A stretch of DNA of 64,000 nucleotides, from NCBI RefSeq assembly GCF_001625355.1, contig NZ_JSEE01000001.1, positions 186,001-250,000 on the forward strand, in the 5' to 3' direction. A program made the translations under genes and the position numbers. Under the pieces are notes generated by a model. That model was not told where the DNA came from. It was given only the letters and a program-made list of their open reading frames with translations, and did not search any database. Shown piece after piece: positions 8,852 through 17,060 of this stretch; position 1 is the first letter of the stretch, and every line of letters begins with the position of its first letter. Origin of the DNA: Marinomonas sp. TW1 (GTDB taxonomy: Bacteria > Pseudomonadota > Gammaproteobacteria > Pseudomonadales > Marinomonadaceae).

Positions 8852-9719
8852 ATATACTTTCGGTGGCGATGAACAACTGTTTGCGGAAATTTCTGACGAA
8901 ATGTCGTTAGACGCCTTTTTTAAAAGTTTGAGCATGGTTGAAGCGATAAAAAAACAAGCAATGGAGGGCATCTTAGATGTCTGTTTAGCCAATGCTTCTT
9001 TTCAAATTCGTTTTAACCCTGATGTGATTCATCCTGATGACTTATTAATTAAGGTGAAAGCCATTGAAAGTTTAACTCGTCATCAGCAATCACAATGCTT
9101 AGAAACGAGAATTGTTGAAATACCCGTTTTATACAATGATCCATGGACTCATGAAACGCTAATGCGCTTTCGTGACCGACACCAAGACCCTAATGCGACT
9201 GACCTCGAATATGCGGCTCGCATCAATGGCCTCCAAGATACTCAGGCTTTTATCGACGCTCACTCAGGGTCGCCTTGGTTTGTGTCCATGGTAGGGTTTG
9301 TTTCTGGCTTACCTTTTATGTTTCAAATGGTTGAGCAAGAAAAACAACTAGAAGTCCCAAAATACCTTAGCCCAAGAACCGATACTCCTAAGCAAACCCT
9401 AGGTCATGGTGGTTGCTTTGGCTGTATTTATTCTGTGCGTGGCGCTGGCGGTTATCAAATGTTTGGTGTCACTCCCTCTCCTATTTATGACCCACTACAA
9501 AGCCTGTCGTACTTTAAAGATTCTATGGTGTTTTTTAGAACGGGGGATATTGTGCAATTCAAGCCACTGGCCAGAGACGAATATGATCATATTCTGGAAC
9601 AGGTAGAAGCCGGTGACTATGCGCCTAAAACACGTCCTTTTTCTTTTAATTTAGAAGACTATCAAGCCGACCCTGAAGGCTATAAAAAAACCATTATGGA
9701 GGTGCTTTATGTCGATTAA
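8832..9719 (+). CDS. pxpB: 5-oxoprolinase subunit PxpB (KipI family)
   Basis: A 295-residue KipI-type protein (carboxyltransferase domain subdomains C/D). The motifs SPWFVSMVGFVSGLPFM and GHGGCFGCIYSVRGAGGYQM are in the conserved positions. In-frame ATGs at 8802 and 8817 are rejected because GGAG lies 7 bases before 8832. It forms the 5-oxoprolinase with PxpA and PxpC. The same fold is one half of the carboxyltransferase domain of urea carboxylase, which matters given the biotin genes just upstream. It overlaps pxpC by 11 bp. Confidence 0.88.
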   Translation: MLSQPIRYTFGGDEQLFAEISDEMSLDAFFKSLSMVEAIKKQAMEGILDVCLANASFQIRFNPDVIHPDDLLIKVKAIESLTRHQQSQCLETRIVEIPVLYNDPWTHETLMRFRDRHQDPNATDLEYAARINGLQDTQAFIDAHSGSPWFVSMVGFVSGLPFMFQMVEQEKQLEVPKYLSPRTDTPKQTLGHGGCFGCIYSVRGAGGYQMFGVTPSPIYDPLQSLSYFKDSMVFFRTGDIVQFKPLARDEYDHILEQVEAGDYAPKTRPFSFNLEDYQADPEGYKKTIMEVLYVD

Positions 9720-10689
9720 AGTCATCAAACCAGGACTCGCGACATCCGTTCAAGACAAAGGTCGTGAAGGTTATTACCATTTAGGCATACCGCCTTCAGG
9801 AGCAATGGATCAATACGCCATGACTCTGGCAAATTTATTGCTCAAAAATGATGAGAATGCGGCCGTTCTGGAATGCGCGTTACTTGGTCCTGAGTTACTT
9901 TTCCAGCAAGACGCCATGGTCGCCATTTGTGGCGCTCGTATGGTGCCTAAAATTGATGGTCAAATCATGCCATTGGACACCGTCTTAGACATAAAAGCAG
10001 GACAGACTTTGCGTTTTAATTATCCAACGTCTGGCGCACGGGCTTATTTAGCCGTTGCTGGTGGAATTGATGTCCCCATGGCTCTTGGTAGTCGGTCGAC
10101 CTATACATTGGGTTCCTTAGGTGGACATGAAGGCCGTAGGTTAATCGCGGGTGACGAGCTTCCTATTGGACAACCTAACGCTCATTGCCAAGTAGGACAA
10201 AGCCTCCCAGAAGAGTTCATCACGAACATTGGCAAAGAAACGATTCTTCGCATTATTCCAGGTATGTACATTCATCGTCTAACAGATGACGCTGTCGAAC
10301 GCTTTTATGAAGACAGTTGGACCGTTGGCAGTGAGGCAGACCGCATTGGCTATCGATTTAAAGATGGTCGTCCGATGGATTTCATTCCTCGAAAACCACC
10401 TTTTGGCGCGGGCTCCGACCCTTCCAACATCGTTGACGCTTGCTACCCAATTGGCTCTATTCAAATTCCTGCCGGTAAAGAACCGATCGTCTTACACCGT
10501 GACGCTGTATCAGGTGGTGGTTACGCAACCATAGGGACCGTTATCAGCACGGATATGGATTTAATTGGCCAAATGCAGCCAAACTATAAAGCCCAATTTA
10601 AACCCATATCGATGGCTGAAGCGTTAACGGCCCGTAAGTTAAAACAAGAAAAGTTACAACGAGTCAGAGAACGACTCAAGCACAGTTAA
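9709..10689 (+). CDS. pxpC: 5-oxoprolinase subunit PxpC (KipA family)
   Basis: A 326-residue KipA protein (carboxyltransferase subdomains A/B). It shows the family start IKVIKPGLATSVQDKGR, then GIPPSGAMDQ and GSRSTYTLGSLGGHEGR. It pairs with PxpB; its start lies inside the pxpB end (11-bp overlap), which keeps the subunits in step. Together they form a complex that acts on 5-oxoproline or a related cyclic amide. The permease gene follows after 133 bp. Confidence 0.9.
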   Translation: MSIKVIKPGLATSVQDKGREGYYHLGIPPSGAMDQYAMTLANLLLKNDENAAVLECALLGPELLFQQDAMVAICGARMVPKIDGQIMPLDTVLDIKAGQTLRFNYPTSGARAYLAVAGGIDVPMALGSRSTYTLGSLGGHEGRRLIAGDELPIGQPNAHCQVGQSLPEEFITNIGKETILRIIPGMYIHRLTDDAVERFYEDSWTVGSEADRIGYRFKDGRPMDFIPRKPPFGAGSDPSNIVDACYPIGSIQIPAGKEPIVLHRDAVSGGGYATIGTVISTDMDLIGQMQPNYKAQFKPISMAEALTARKLKQEKLQRVRERLKHS

Positions 10690-10822
10690 TCTTACCAATT
10701 CAGTTGAATCAATTAACGATAGAGTGGCCAAAATAACAATACCTAGCCGCTCCGATCTTTTTGTTTCAAAAATCCCTGAATCATTCCCCAAAACGCTAAA
10801 AAATCATTAAGAGGAACAAAAA

Positions 10823-12133
10823 ATGGCCAATTTAGCATCTGAAAAATCAACCCAAGACAGCTCTAGCTTGCCTATCCCTGATAGCGCAAGAATGGGAGCG
10901 TTTTCACTAACCATGGCATGGTGGGCTGTTTGTAGCGCCATATTTTATATTGTCGTTGGTGCGTCTCTAGCGCTTAGCTATGGCGCTCAAAATGCCATTA
11001 TTGGTATGGTACTTTCCGTCATTAGTTACGGCATTATTAACGGTATAATGAGTCGCTATGCCATAAAAGAAGGTTTATCTGTTGCCCTCTTCTCTCGGCG
11101 TTTATTCGGTAACGCTGGTGCCGCATTAGCTACTCTGATCTTTTTCTCTACTGCCATTTACTATGCAGTATTCGAAGGTTCTGTTATTGCTGTCGCAATC
11201 AACAGTGTTTTTCCCTGGTTGGATTACAAATGGGCATCTTTGTTCGTGGTGGTGTACAGCGTCATATTGATTTTTGGCAGTGTGCAAAAATGGTTGGATA
11301 AATTTAACGGTGTTCTGCTGCCATTTTATATTCTGGGATTAATTGCTGCCGTTGTCGTTTCAATCAGCGAATATGGTTATCAAGCGGATTGGATGAGCTT
11401 AGGTTCTGAGAATCATACTGCTTTTGGTTGGTGGGATTGTTTCACCTATTACATGGGAGTTTGGATTCTCATGCTGTTTACATTCGACTATGCACGATTT
11501 GGTAAAAAGAAAGACAGTAATTATCATGCAAAATACAACTTTGGTATGCCTTTTTACCTCGTCACCTTCTTAATCAATGGTGTCATCGGCATTTACCTAA
11601 TCGCCAGTATCCCTCAAGATGCCGCACTTAGTGAGGTGTCCGTTGTGTTATCCATCATTAAACTATTAGGCATTTGGGGATTGTTTTTTGTTTGGGTCAC
11701 ACAGACCCGAATCAATACTGCCAACTACTACCTTGCAACCATGAACATGCAGGCGTTTTTTGACAGTCTTTTATCACTCAAGGCACAAAAACTTCTCTGG
11801 TCTATCGTTGTCGGCATCGTAGTGTACGCACTCATGCTCTCTGACGTCTTCTCTTATCTTCTACAGGCATTGGCTTATCAAGGTGTCTTTGTGGTCGCAT
11901 GGGTGGGTATTGCTTTGGCACATATTCTATTCAAAAGTCAGCATGACTCGCATGAAAACGTTGAACAGTTTAATGCTTCTGGTTTAGCTGCTTGGTTAAT
12001 TAGTACCTTAGTAGGCCTTATTTTAATGAACTCAAACAGTACCATGACTTCTTTTTCAGCCCCAATAACTTTCATTATTTCCATATGTATTTACACAGGA
12101 ACGAAAAGCATGAAATATAAAGCAGTTGCATAA
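10823..12133 (+). CDS. NCS1-type purine/cytosine permease-like transporter
   Basis: A 436-residue inner-membrane protein with about 12 hydrophobic segments. The N-terminal region (ARMGAFSLTMAWWAVCSAIF) and overall length match the cytosine/purine/allantoin permease family (NCS1), which take up ring nitrogen compounds with a cation. AGAGGAA precedes the ATG. Last gene of the pxp operon, so it probably imports the substrate of PxpABC, such as 5-oxoproline or another lactam. A terminator-like inverted repeat follows directly. Confidence 0.82.
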   Translation: MANLASEKSTQDSSSLPIPDSARMGAFSLTMAWWAVCSAIFYIVVGASLALSYGAQNAIIGMVLSVISYGIINGIMSRYAIKEGLSVALFSRRLFGNAGAALATLIFFSTAIYYAVFEGSVIAVAINSVFPWLDYKWASLFVVVYSVILIFGSVQKWLDKFNGVLLPFYILGLIAAVVVSISEYGYQADWMSLGSENHTAFGWWDCFTYYMGVWILMLFTFDYARFGKKKDSNYHAKYNFGMPFYLVTFLINGVIGIYLIASIPQDAALSEVSVVLSIIKLLGIWGLFFVWVTQTRINTANYYLATMNMQAFFDSLLSLKAQKLLWSIVVGIVVYALMLSDVFSYLLQALAYQGVFVVAWVGIALAHILFKSQHDSHENVEQFNASGLAAWLISTLVGLILMNSNSTMTSFSAPITFIISICIYTGTKSMKYKAVA

Positions 12134-12149
12134 CTCTACGAAAACGGCG

Positions 12150-12183
12150 CTATTAAAAGTCACCTTGAGGTGGCTTTTAATAG
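12150..12183 (+). terminator. terminator-like hairpin after the permease
   Basis: A 15-bp stem with one mismatch (CTATTAAAAGTCACC against GGTGGCTTTTAATAG) around a TTGA loop. The T-rich part is within the stem instead of after it, so efficiency is uncertain. Confidence 0.6.
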
Positions 12184-12282
12184 CATCAACTCTAATTTTT
12201 AGGGTGCCTAATTTTTAAATCCATATAAATTGAAACATATTATAAAACCACACTTTAAGAGAGCTAAGTTTTTCTTCCCGTT

Positions 12283-12407
12283 AAGGAAGATACGAACAAG
12301 TCCACTGACGTCAGCGTGTGGAATACTCTCCTTATATTCGAGGCAAGTTTCGCCGTCCAACATAAGCATATTGACAAGAAGCTTAACAAAGAATAAAGAG
12401 AGCTTAG
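12283..12407 (+). repeat. dispersed intergenic repeat, copy A
   Basis: About 120 bp that align with 45680-45803. The blocks AGGCAAGTTTCGC (12341) and CTTAACAAAGAA (12382) are identical and equally spaced (41 bp) in both copies. The rest matches at roughly two thirds of positions. The surrounding 12184-12698 spacer is AT-rich and has no gene that I can support. Confidence 0.65.
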
Positions 12408-12698
12408 CTCTCGTATTTCGGGCCTTTCAGATAAACGTCCTCCCTCTGTTAAGAGTAAAAAGGTATTAACATTCCTGCTCACTCTTGCCCTGATAGGCCG
12501 TTTCTCTGATAAGACTAATGTTCAGAAGACTTATTCGCACCTTCATTAAACATTACATATAAAATCAATTAAATATTACACTTAACCCAACTAAATAAAA
12601 CAACCATATTTAATACTATAAAAAATTTAATTTCTAAAGAAACCTACTATTAGTCTAAAGTTATTAACCCTAAGATCAATATCAACTTAATCCATACA

Positions 12699-12739
12699 AA
12701 AAAAGAGGGAATTAATGAATTTGCAATTCCCTCTTTTTT
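12699..12739 (-). terminator. rho-independent terminator of the lost NRPS operon
   Basis: A perfect 15-bp stem (AATTCCCTCTTTTTT and its complement) with an 11-base loop, ending in a T run on the minus strand. It sits directly after the stop codon of the chimeric remnant, so the original operon end is preserved. Confidence 0.85.
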
Positions 12740-13147
12740 CTAAACTTTTTCCCCTTCCATCAAATTAAGTATATGGCTAGCAACACAACGATCACGCACG
12801 ATACTTTCATGGTCTCCTTCTATGGTCGTTTCCTGTATCTGACCATAGAGATCCCATTCTCCCTTTAAGGCAGCTTTTTGATAGCGGGAGCCTTGCAACG
12901 TTTTACTGGACCAGAAAACATGGAGCGAAGCACGCACTGGTTGCAATTTATGCTCTCTAAGAAGAGGGAAACCGAAAGTTTTCGCAAACGCCTGAAATTC
13001 AGATTCACCCAAAATATCAAAACCGCGAAATAAAATACCACCGTGTTTATGTAGTCCTTCTTCTACAACGCGATGCATGTTTTCCAAGTCATTACGCCAT
13101 CCAGCGGTATTTTCCATCATTACTTGCAATGGCAGAGCAATATCCAC
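12740..13147 (-). pseudogene. TauD-like N-terminus fused to NRPS thioesterase C-terminus (deletion scar)
   Basis: A 135-residue frame. Residues 1 to about 62 resemble the start of a TauD/SyrP-type non-haem iron dioxygenase (HKHGGILFRGFD then FAKTFGFPLL). From about residue 68 the text becomes the last part of an NRPS thioesterase domain: LHVFW, then GDHES with the catalytic-type histidine H113. Neither domain is complete. The start is GTG with GGAG at good spacing, and an intact terminator follows. The simplest reading is an in-frame deletion that removed most of a dioxygenase gene and of the peptide synthetase(s) after it. It faces a perfect Fur box. A functional small protein is unlikely but not excluded. 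Confidence 0.72.
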
Positions 13148-13240
13148 AATAACATCTCCTTTTTAAACACAAGTATGACTGACAACCAAATGCATTAGGA
13201 CAATCAGCTTTTTATAAAATAGAGTAATTAATATATAATC

Positions 13241-13259
13241 AATAATGATTCTCATTATT
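13241..13259. promoter_or_regulatory. Fur box, perfect palindrome
   Basis: A 19-bp site with arms AATAATGA and TCATTATT around TTC, very close to the Fur consensus. It lies between the divergent NRPS remnant and the TonB receptor gene and probably controls both by iron. Confidence 0.85.
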
Positions 13260-13359
13260 TGCTTTACAATTATGTACATTTTTTATTATGTTTACTGACA
13301 CTAATTTACACATTGCTTCATCAACGAACTTTCAAGGAACCCTAAGTGGTAGTTATAAA

Positions 13360-15678
13360 ATGAATAAAACAATTTTAACCGCATCAATCAGCTCAATTAT
13401 TCGCCCCCGCAATTTGCTCATTATTGGCATCGCCACCTCTTCCTTAACAGCACTGGGGGATGAAACAGATAAGCAGGAAGTAATAGATTCCTCAGAAGTC
13501 ATGCTGGACACACTAGTTGTTACAGGCAGCGGCATCAAACAAACTCTGTCATCCAATATCGCCCAATCCACTATGCGTACCGAAACAGATTTATCCTCGG
13601 TTCCTCGTTCTGCAGTGGTACTTAGCAAAGACATAATTGAGCAGCAAAATGCCGAAGACCTGACCGATACACTTAGTAACGTAAGTAATGTGTCTGAAAA
13701 TAACAGTTATGGAGGAACACGAGATCAATTTTCAATACGCGGATTTAATGCCAACATTTACGAAGATGGCACTCGTATATACGGGCTAGCTCAAGACAAG
13801 GCTGTCATTGAGGACATTGAGTATGTTGAAGTTGTAAAAGGTCCGGAATCTGTTCTGTATGGAAACATGAACCCAGGTGGCCTAATCAATGTGATAGGGA
13901 AAAAGCCTGAAACTATACAAAGTTCTGAAGTCACACTGGAATTAGATGAGCATGGTAAACAACGCCTAAGCTTTGACAGCACAGGTCCTCTGAACAAAGA
14001 TGGCAACCTCTTGTACCGTATTGTTGGCGTAACAGATGATTCTGAAGGCTGGCGCGATGATTCTGACAGCAGCCAGACCTATATAGCCCCCTCTATCACT
14101 TGGAATGCATCAGATGATACGGAAGCAACTTTCTCATACAAATACAATAAAGAAGAAATCCCCTTTGACCGAGGAACCTTAGCGGTACGCAATGCATCTA
14201 ACACTGGATGGGAATTTCTTGACATTGATACAACTCGCCTAGGTTCAAGCTTCTCAAGCCAAACACGCGAGACAGAAAAAATTGGTTTAGAGATTAGTCA
14301 TGATGTTAACGATTACTGGACAACCAAACTGAAATTACAACATCAAGAACGTAAATATGACGGAATCCTAGTTCATTTTTATGCATCTTCTGCTGCCTCT
14401 CAACGCACAGTAAGCGGCACTACAATTTATGATAAAGACGAAGAAGACACCGCTTTTGATGGCACGATCAATCGATACATTTTGGGCAAAGACACTTCCA
14501 GCACTACAGATGTGTTCTCATGGGAAAACCAACTGGAGTTTAATATAGGTGATTCGCTCCACCAAATTACCACTGGGGTCGATGCTACGCGCTATGAAGA
14601 AGATACAGCTACTTCTGTTTCTGCCAGTTGGAGCGGTTATAACATGCTAACAACCCTCTACTCTGGACTTGTACTTGGCACTACAGACCCCAACAGTGGC
14701 GTTTATGACTACTACTCAGACGATTTCACAGATGTGTCGTACCCTAACGATATGTTTAAATTAACAGATGAAAATACCAAATTGACCGAGTACGGTGTCT
14801 ACTTTAACGATTTGATTGAATATGACGATTGGAACTTTATTGCTGGCTTACGAGTTGATCGCTACTCCCGAGAATACAAACAGGATTACGACGACACATT
14901 ACAAGCAGGTGTTGCATCTTTAACAACCCTTACGGACACAGAGACCAAAAGCCCTTATGAAACCAATACCAGTGGGCAATTAGGAGCTCTTTATAAGCTA
15001 AATGAACAAGTCTCCCTCTACTCTAATGTAGCCACCTCCTACATGCCAAACGATTCCTATGATTCTGTTGCCAATGAATGGGTGGATGCACAACATGGCA
15101 CCCAGTTCGAAGTAGGAACCAAACTGTCTCTACTGGATAAAAAACTAAATGTAACAGTATCAGCCTTCCATATAGATTTGGATAATGTAGCCTATGCAGG
15201 CGATGTATCAGGTAGCTACGATGTCTACAAACAACGCAGTCAAGGCTTTGAAATTGATGGAGATTATGCTCTTACTGAAACTCTTTTAGCACTTTTCTCA
15301 TATGGCTATACAAACGCTGACTTTATTGATGCACCCGATTCCGTATACAAGCCTGTTAACATTCCGGAGCATAACGCAAGCGCATGGTTGTTCTATGACA
15401 TTAACGAAGAATGGGGAGCAGGAACTGGGGTAGTTTATGTTGGCGACCGAGCAGGTAACCGTCGCAAAGACTACGACTACACACTGGATGCCTACACACT
15501 ATTGAACGCTACCGCCTGGTATGAACCAAATTTTGCCAATAAGCAACTGCATCTACAATTAAGCATGTCTAACCTGCTTGATGAGAAATACTATACTGCT
15601 TCTTCTGATTCAACACAGAATGCAGTATACCTAGGCTCACCTCGCACCGTTTCACTCAAAGCCAAATATACCTTCTAG
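13360..15678 (+). CDS. TonB-dependent siderophore receptor
   Basis: A 772-residue outer-membrane receptor. A signal-like N-terminus (hydrophobic LLIIGIATSSLTALG) is followed by a TonB-box-like TLVVTG, a plug domain with QFSIRGFN and VEVVKGPESVLYGNMNPGG, and a long beta barrel ending in ...SLKAKYTF with the terminal phenylalanine typical of such barrels. It should import a ferric siderophore. The start at 13360 is chosen because a signal peptide follows it; an ATG at 13288 gives 24 more residues but has no ribosome site. The only close upstream signal is the Fur box. Probably the receptor for the siderophore of the decayed NRPS locus. Confidence 0.88.
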   Translation: MNKTILTASISSIIRPRNLLIIGIATSSLTALGDETDKQEVIDSSEVMLDTLVVTGSGIKQTLSSNIAQSTMRTETDLSSVPRSAVVLSKDIIEQQNAEDLTDTLSNVSNVSENNSYGGTRDQFSIRGFNANIYEDGTRIYGLAQDKAVIEDIEYVEVVKGPESVLYGNMNPGGLINVIGKKPETIQSSEVTLELDEHGKQRLSFDSTGPLNKDGNLLYRIVGVTDDSEGWRDDSDSSQTYIAPSITWNASDDTEATFSYKYNKEEIPFDRGTLAVRNASNTGWEFLDIDTTRLGSSFSSQTRETEKIGLEISHDVNDYWTTKLKLQHQERKYDGILVHFYASSAASQRTVSGTTIYDKDEEDTAFDGTINRYILGKDTSSTTDVFSWENQLEFNIGDSLHQITTGVDATRYEEDTATSVSASWSGYNMLTTLYSGLVLGTTDPNSGVYDYYSDDFTDVSYPNDMFKLTDENTKLTEYGVYFNDLIEYDDWNFIAGLRVDRYSREYKQDYDDTLQAGVASLTTLTDTETKSPYETNTSGQLGALYKLNEQVSLYSNVATSYMPNDSYDSVANEWVDAQHGTQFEVGTKLSLLDKKLNVTVSAFHIDLDNVAYAGDVSGSYDVYKQRSQGFEIDGDYALTETLLALFSYGYTNADFIDAPDSVYKPVNIPEHNASAWLFYDINEEWGAGTGVVYVGDRAGNRRKDYDYTLDAYTLLNATAWYEPNFANKQLHLQLSMSNLLDEKYYTASSDSTQNAVYLGSPRTVSLKAKYTF

Positions 15679-15707
15679 GTTTTTAACCTTATTGTCTCTT
15701 TTGCTTT

Positions 15708-15732
15708 GCCGCTTGAATACAGGCGGCTTTTC
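15708..15732 (+). terminator. terminator after the TonB receptor
   Basis: The stem GCCGC/GCGGC with a 10-base loop is followed by TTTTCTT, 30 bp past the receptor stop. Confidence 0.6.
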
Positions 15733-15757
15733 TTAACAATTTACCGTACTAAAACTA

Positions 15758-16454
15758 TGAAACTTATTTGCTTTCCTTCTTCAGGCAGCTCATCCAGCCT
15801 TTTCGCACCATGAAACCCAATTCTTAAACAAAGAAACATTAAGCTCATCTGCCCAGAATATCCCGGTCGGGGGCGGCGCTTTACCAACCCTCTAGCCAAC
15901 AGCATAGACGCCTTAACAAATGATATGATGAATGAGTTACAGGAAGTGCTGAAAGAAGATGACGACTACCATCTGTTTGGTCACAGCCTTGGCGGCATTG
16001 TTGCTTATGAGCTGACACTACAGATTCAACAAAGCCCATATAAGACACCCCAAAGCGTTTTTATCTCATCAAGCCATGCCCCTAACAAACGGGAAGAAAC
16101 CTCACTTAAAAGTCATTTAAGCGATTCAGAATTGATTACCACACTCAAGCAAATAGGCGGACTAAAACAGGAAGCACTTAATCATCCAGAATTACTGGAA
16201 CTGGTTCTCCCCATTATACGTGCAGATCTCACCTTGAATGAGCATTACCAGAACCAGAAAAAACACCATTATCCTGCCCTATTACCACGATTCATGGCAT
16301 GGATGATCCTTTAGTCAAACTTGAGCATCTCAAGGAGTGGGCACACTATAGTGAAGAATATCAACATATAAACTGGCCTGGTGATCATTTCTATTTTCAG
16401 TCAGATTTGGAAAGGTTCCTCACGACACTAGTCTCTTCGCTTAAGACTATTTAA
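15758..16454 (+). pseudogene. type II thioesterase, frameshifted
   Basis: The remains of a stand-alone thioesterase that normally edits mis-primed NRPS carrier domains. The start MKLICFPSSGSSSSLFAP is followed by a stop. The frame resumes after at least one shift near 15810-15840 (ICPEYPGRGRRF), carries the nucleophile motif GHSLGG, shifts again near 16290 and ends with HGMDDPLV and the catalytic histidine region WPGDHFYF. At least three frames are needed to read it, so it is inactive. It overlaps the 3' end of the convergent flavoprotein gene. Its loss fits that of the NRPS next door. Confidence 0.82.
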
Positions 16455-17060
16455 CTCATTTTTATCGGAGAAAAGAGGTATGGCAACTTCCCCCAAACCT
16501 TGCCATTCAAAACAGTAATCATCAGGAGCCTTACGTTTCAGCGGACGTTTAAAACGCTCTATTGGCGTCCCCACCGCAATCGCTCCCAACACCTGATCTT
16601 CCGGCTTCATACCCAAAACCGGTTTGAGCGCATTGCCTGCTAAGAAGGTATACCAGAAAGCACCATAGCCCATCAGGTGCAGGCCATTCATGATGTTCTG
16701 CACTGCCGCACCACCACATAGCCGCTGATCCCAAAGTGAGACCTTGTGTTCCGGCCTGACATTGCTAATCGCAATAATCATCATAGGAGATTCCGCAATT
16801 TCTTTAGCCGAACGCCGCGCTTTCTCCGTCACCTTGCCATCAGCTGATTGCTGGCGATACATTTCCAACGTGGCCTGAGCCAACTTAGACATGTTCTTTT
16901 CTTTTACCACCAAAAAACGCCAAGGTTTTAAGTTGCCATGATCTGGCGTGGTCATTACTAGATCAAAAAGCGACTTTAGCGCTTGGTCATCTGGCGCTGG
17001 ATACGTGAGTTTTTTACGACAATATGAACGCCGATTTAATAATGCCTGTAAGGATTTCAT
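16428..17060 (-). CDS. nitroreductase-family flavoprotein (YdjA-like)
   Basis: A 210-residue FMN protein of the nitroreductase fold. The N-terminal NRRSYCRKKL, PDHGNLKPWRFLVV and late GAIAVGTPIERFKRP match the YdjA subgroup. Such proteins reduce nitro groups, quinones or flavin with NAD(P)H. Its ATG overlaps the yejF stop (ATGA), so it is the last gene of the Fur-marked exporter/importer operon. In that setting it may supply electrons for release of iron from an imported chelate, or modify the siderophore; this is inferred. Confidence 0.82.
   Translation of the reverse strand: MKSLQALLNRRSYCRKKLTYPAPDDQALKSLFDLVMTTPDHGNLKPWRFLVVKEKNMSKLAQATLEMYRQQSADGKVTEKARRSAKEIAESPMMIIAISNVRPEHKVSLWDQRLCGGAAVQNIMNGLHLMGYGAFWYTFLAGNALKPVLGMKPEDQVLGAIAVGTPIERFKRPLKRKAPDDYCFEWQGLGEVAIPLFSDKNELNSLKRRD

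Noticed and set aside
12230-12482. Short frames on both strands in the spacer after the permease
   Set aside because: They overlap the dispersed repeat and a neighbouring AT-rich stretch, lack ribosome sites, and are not kept open in the second copy of the repeat.
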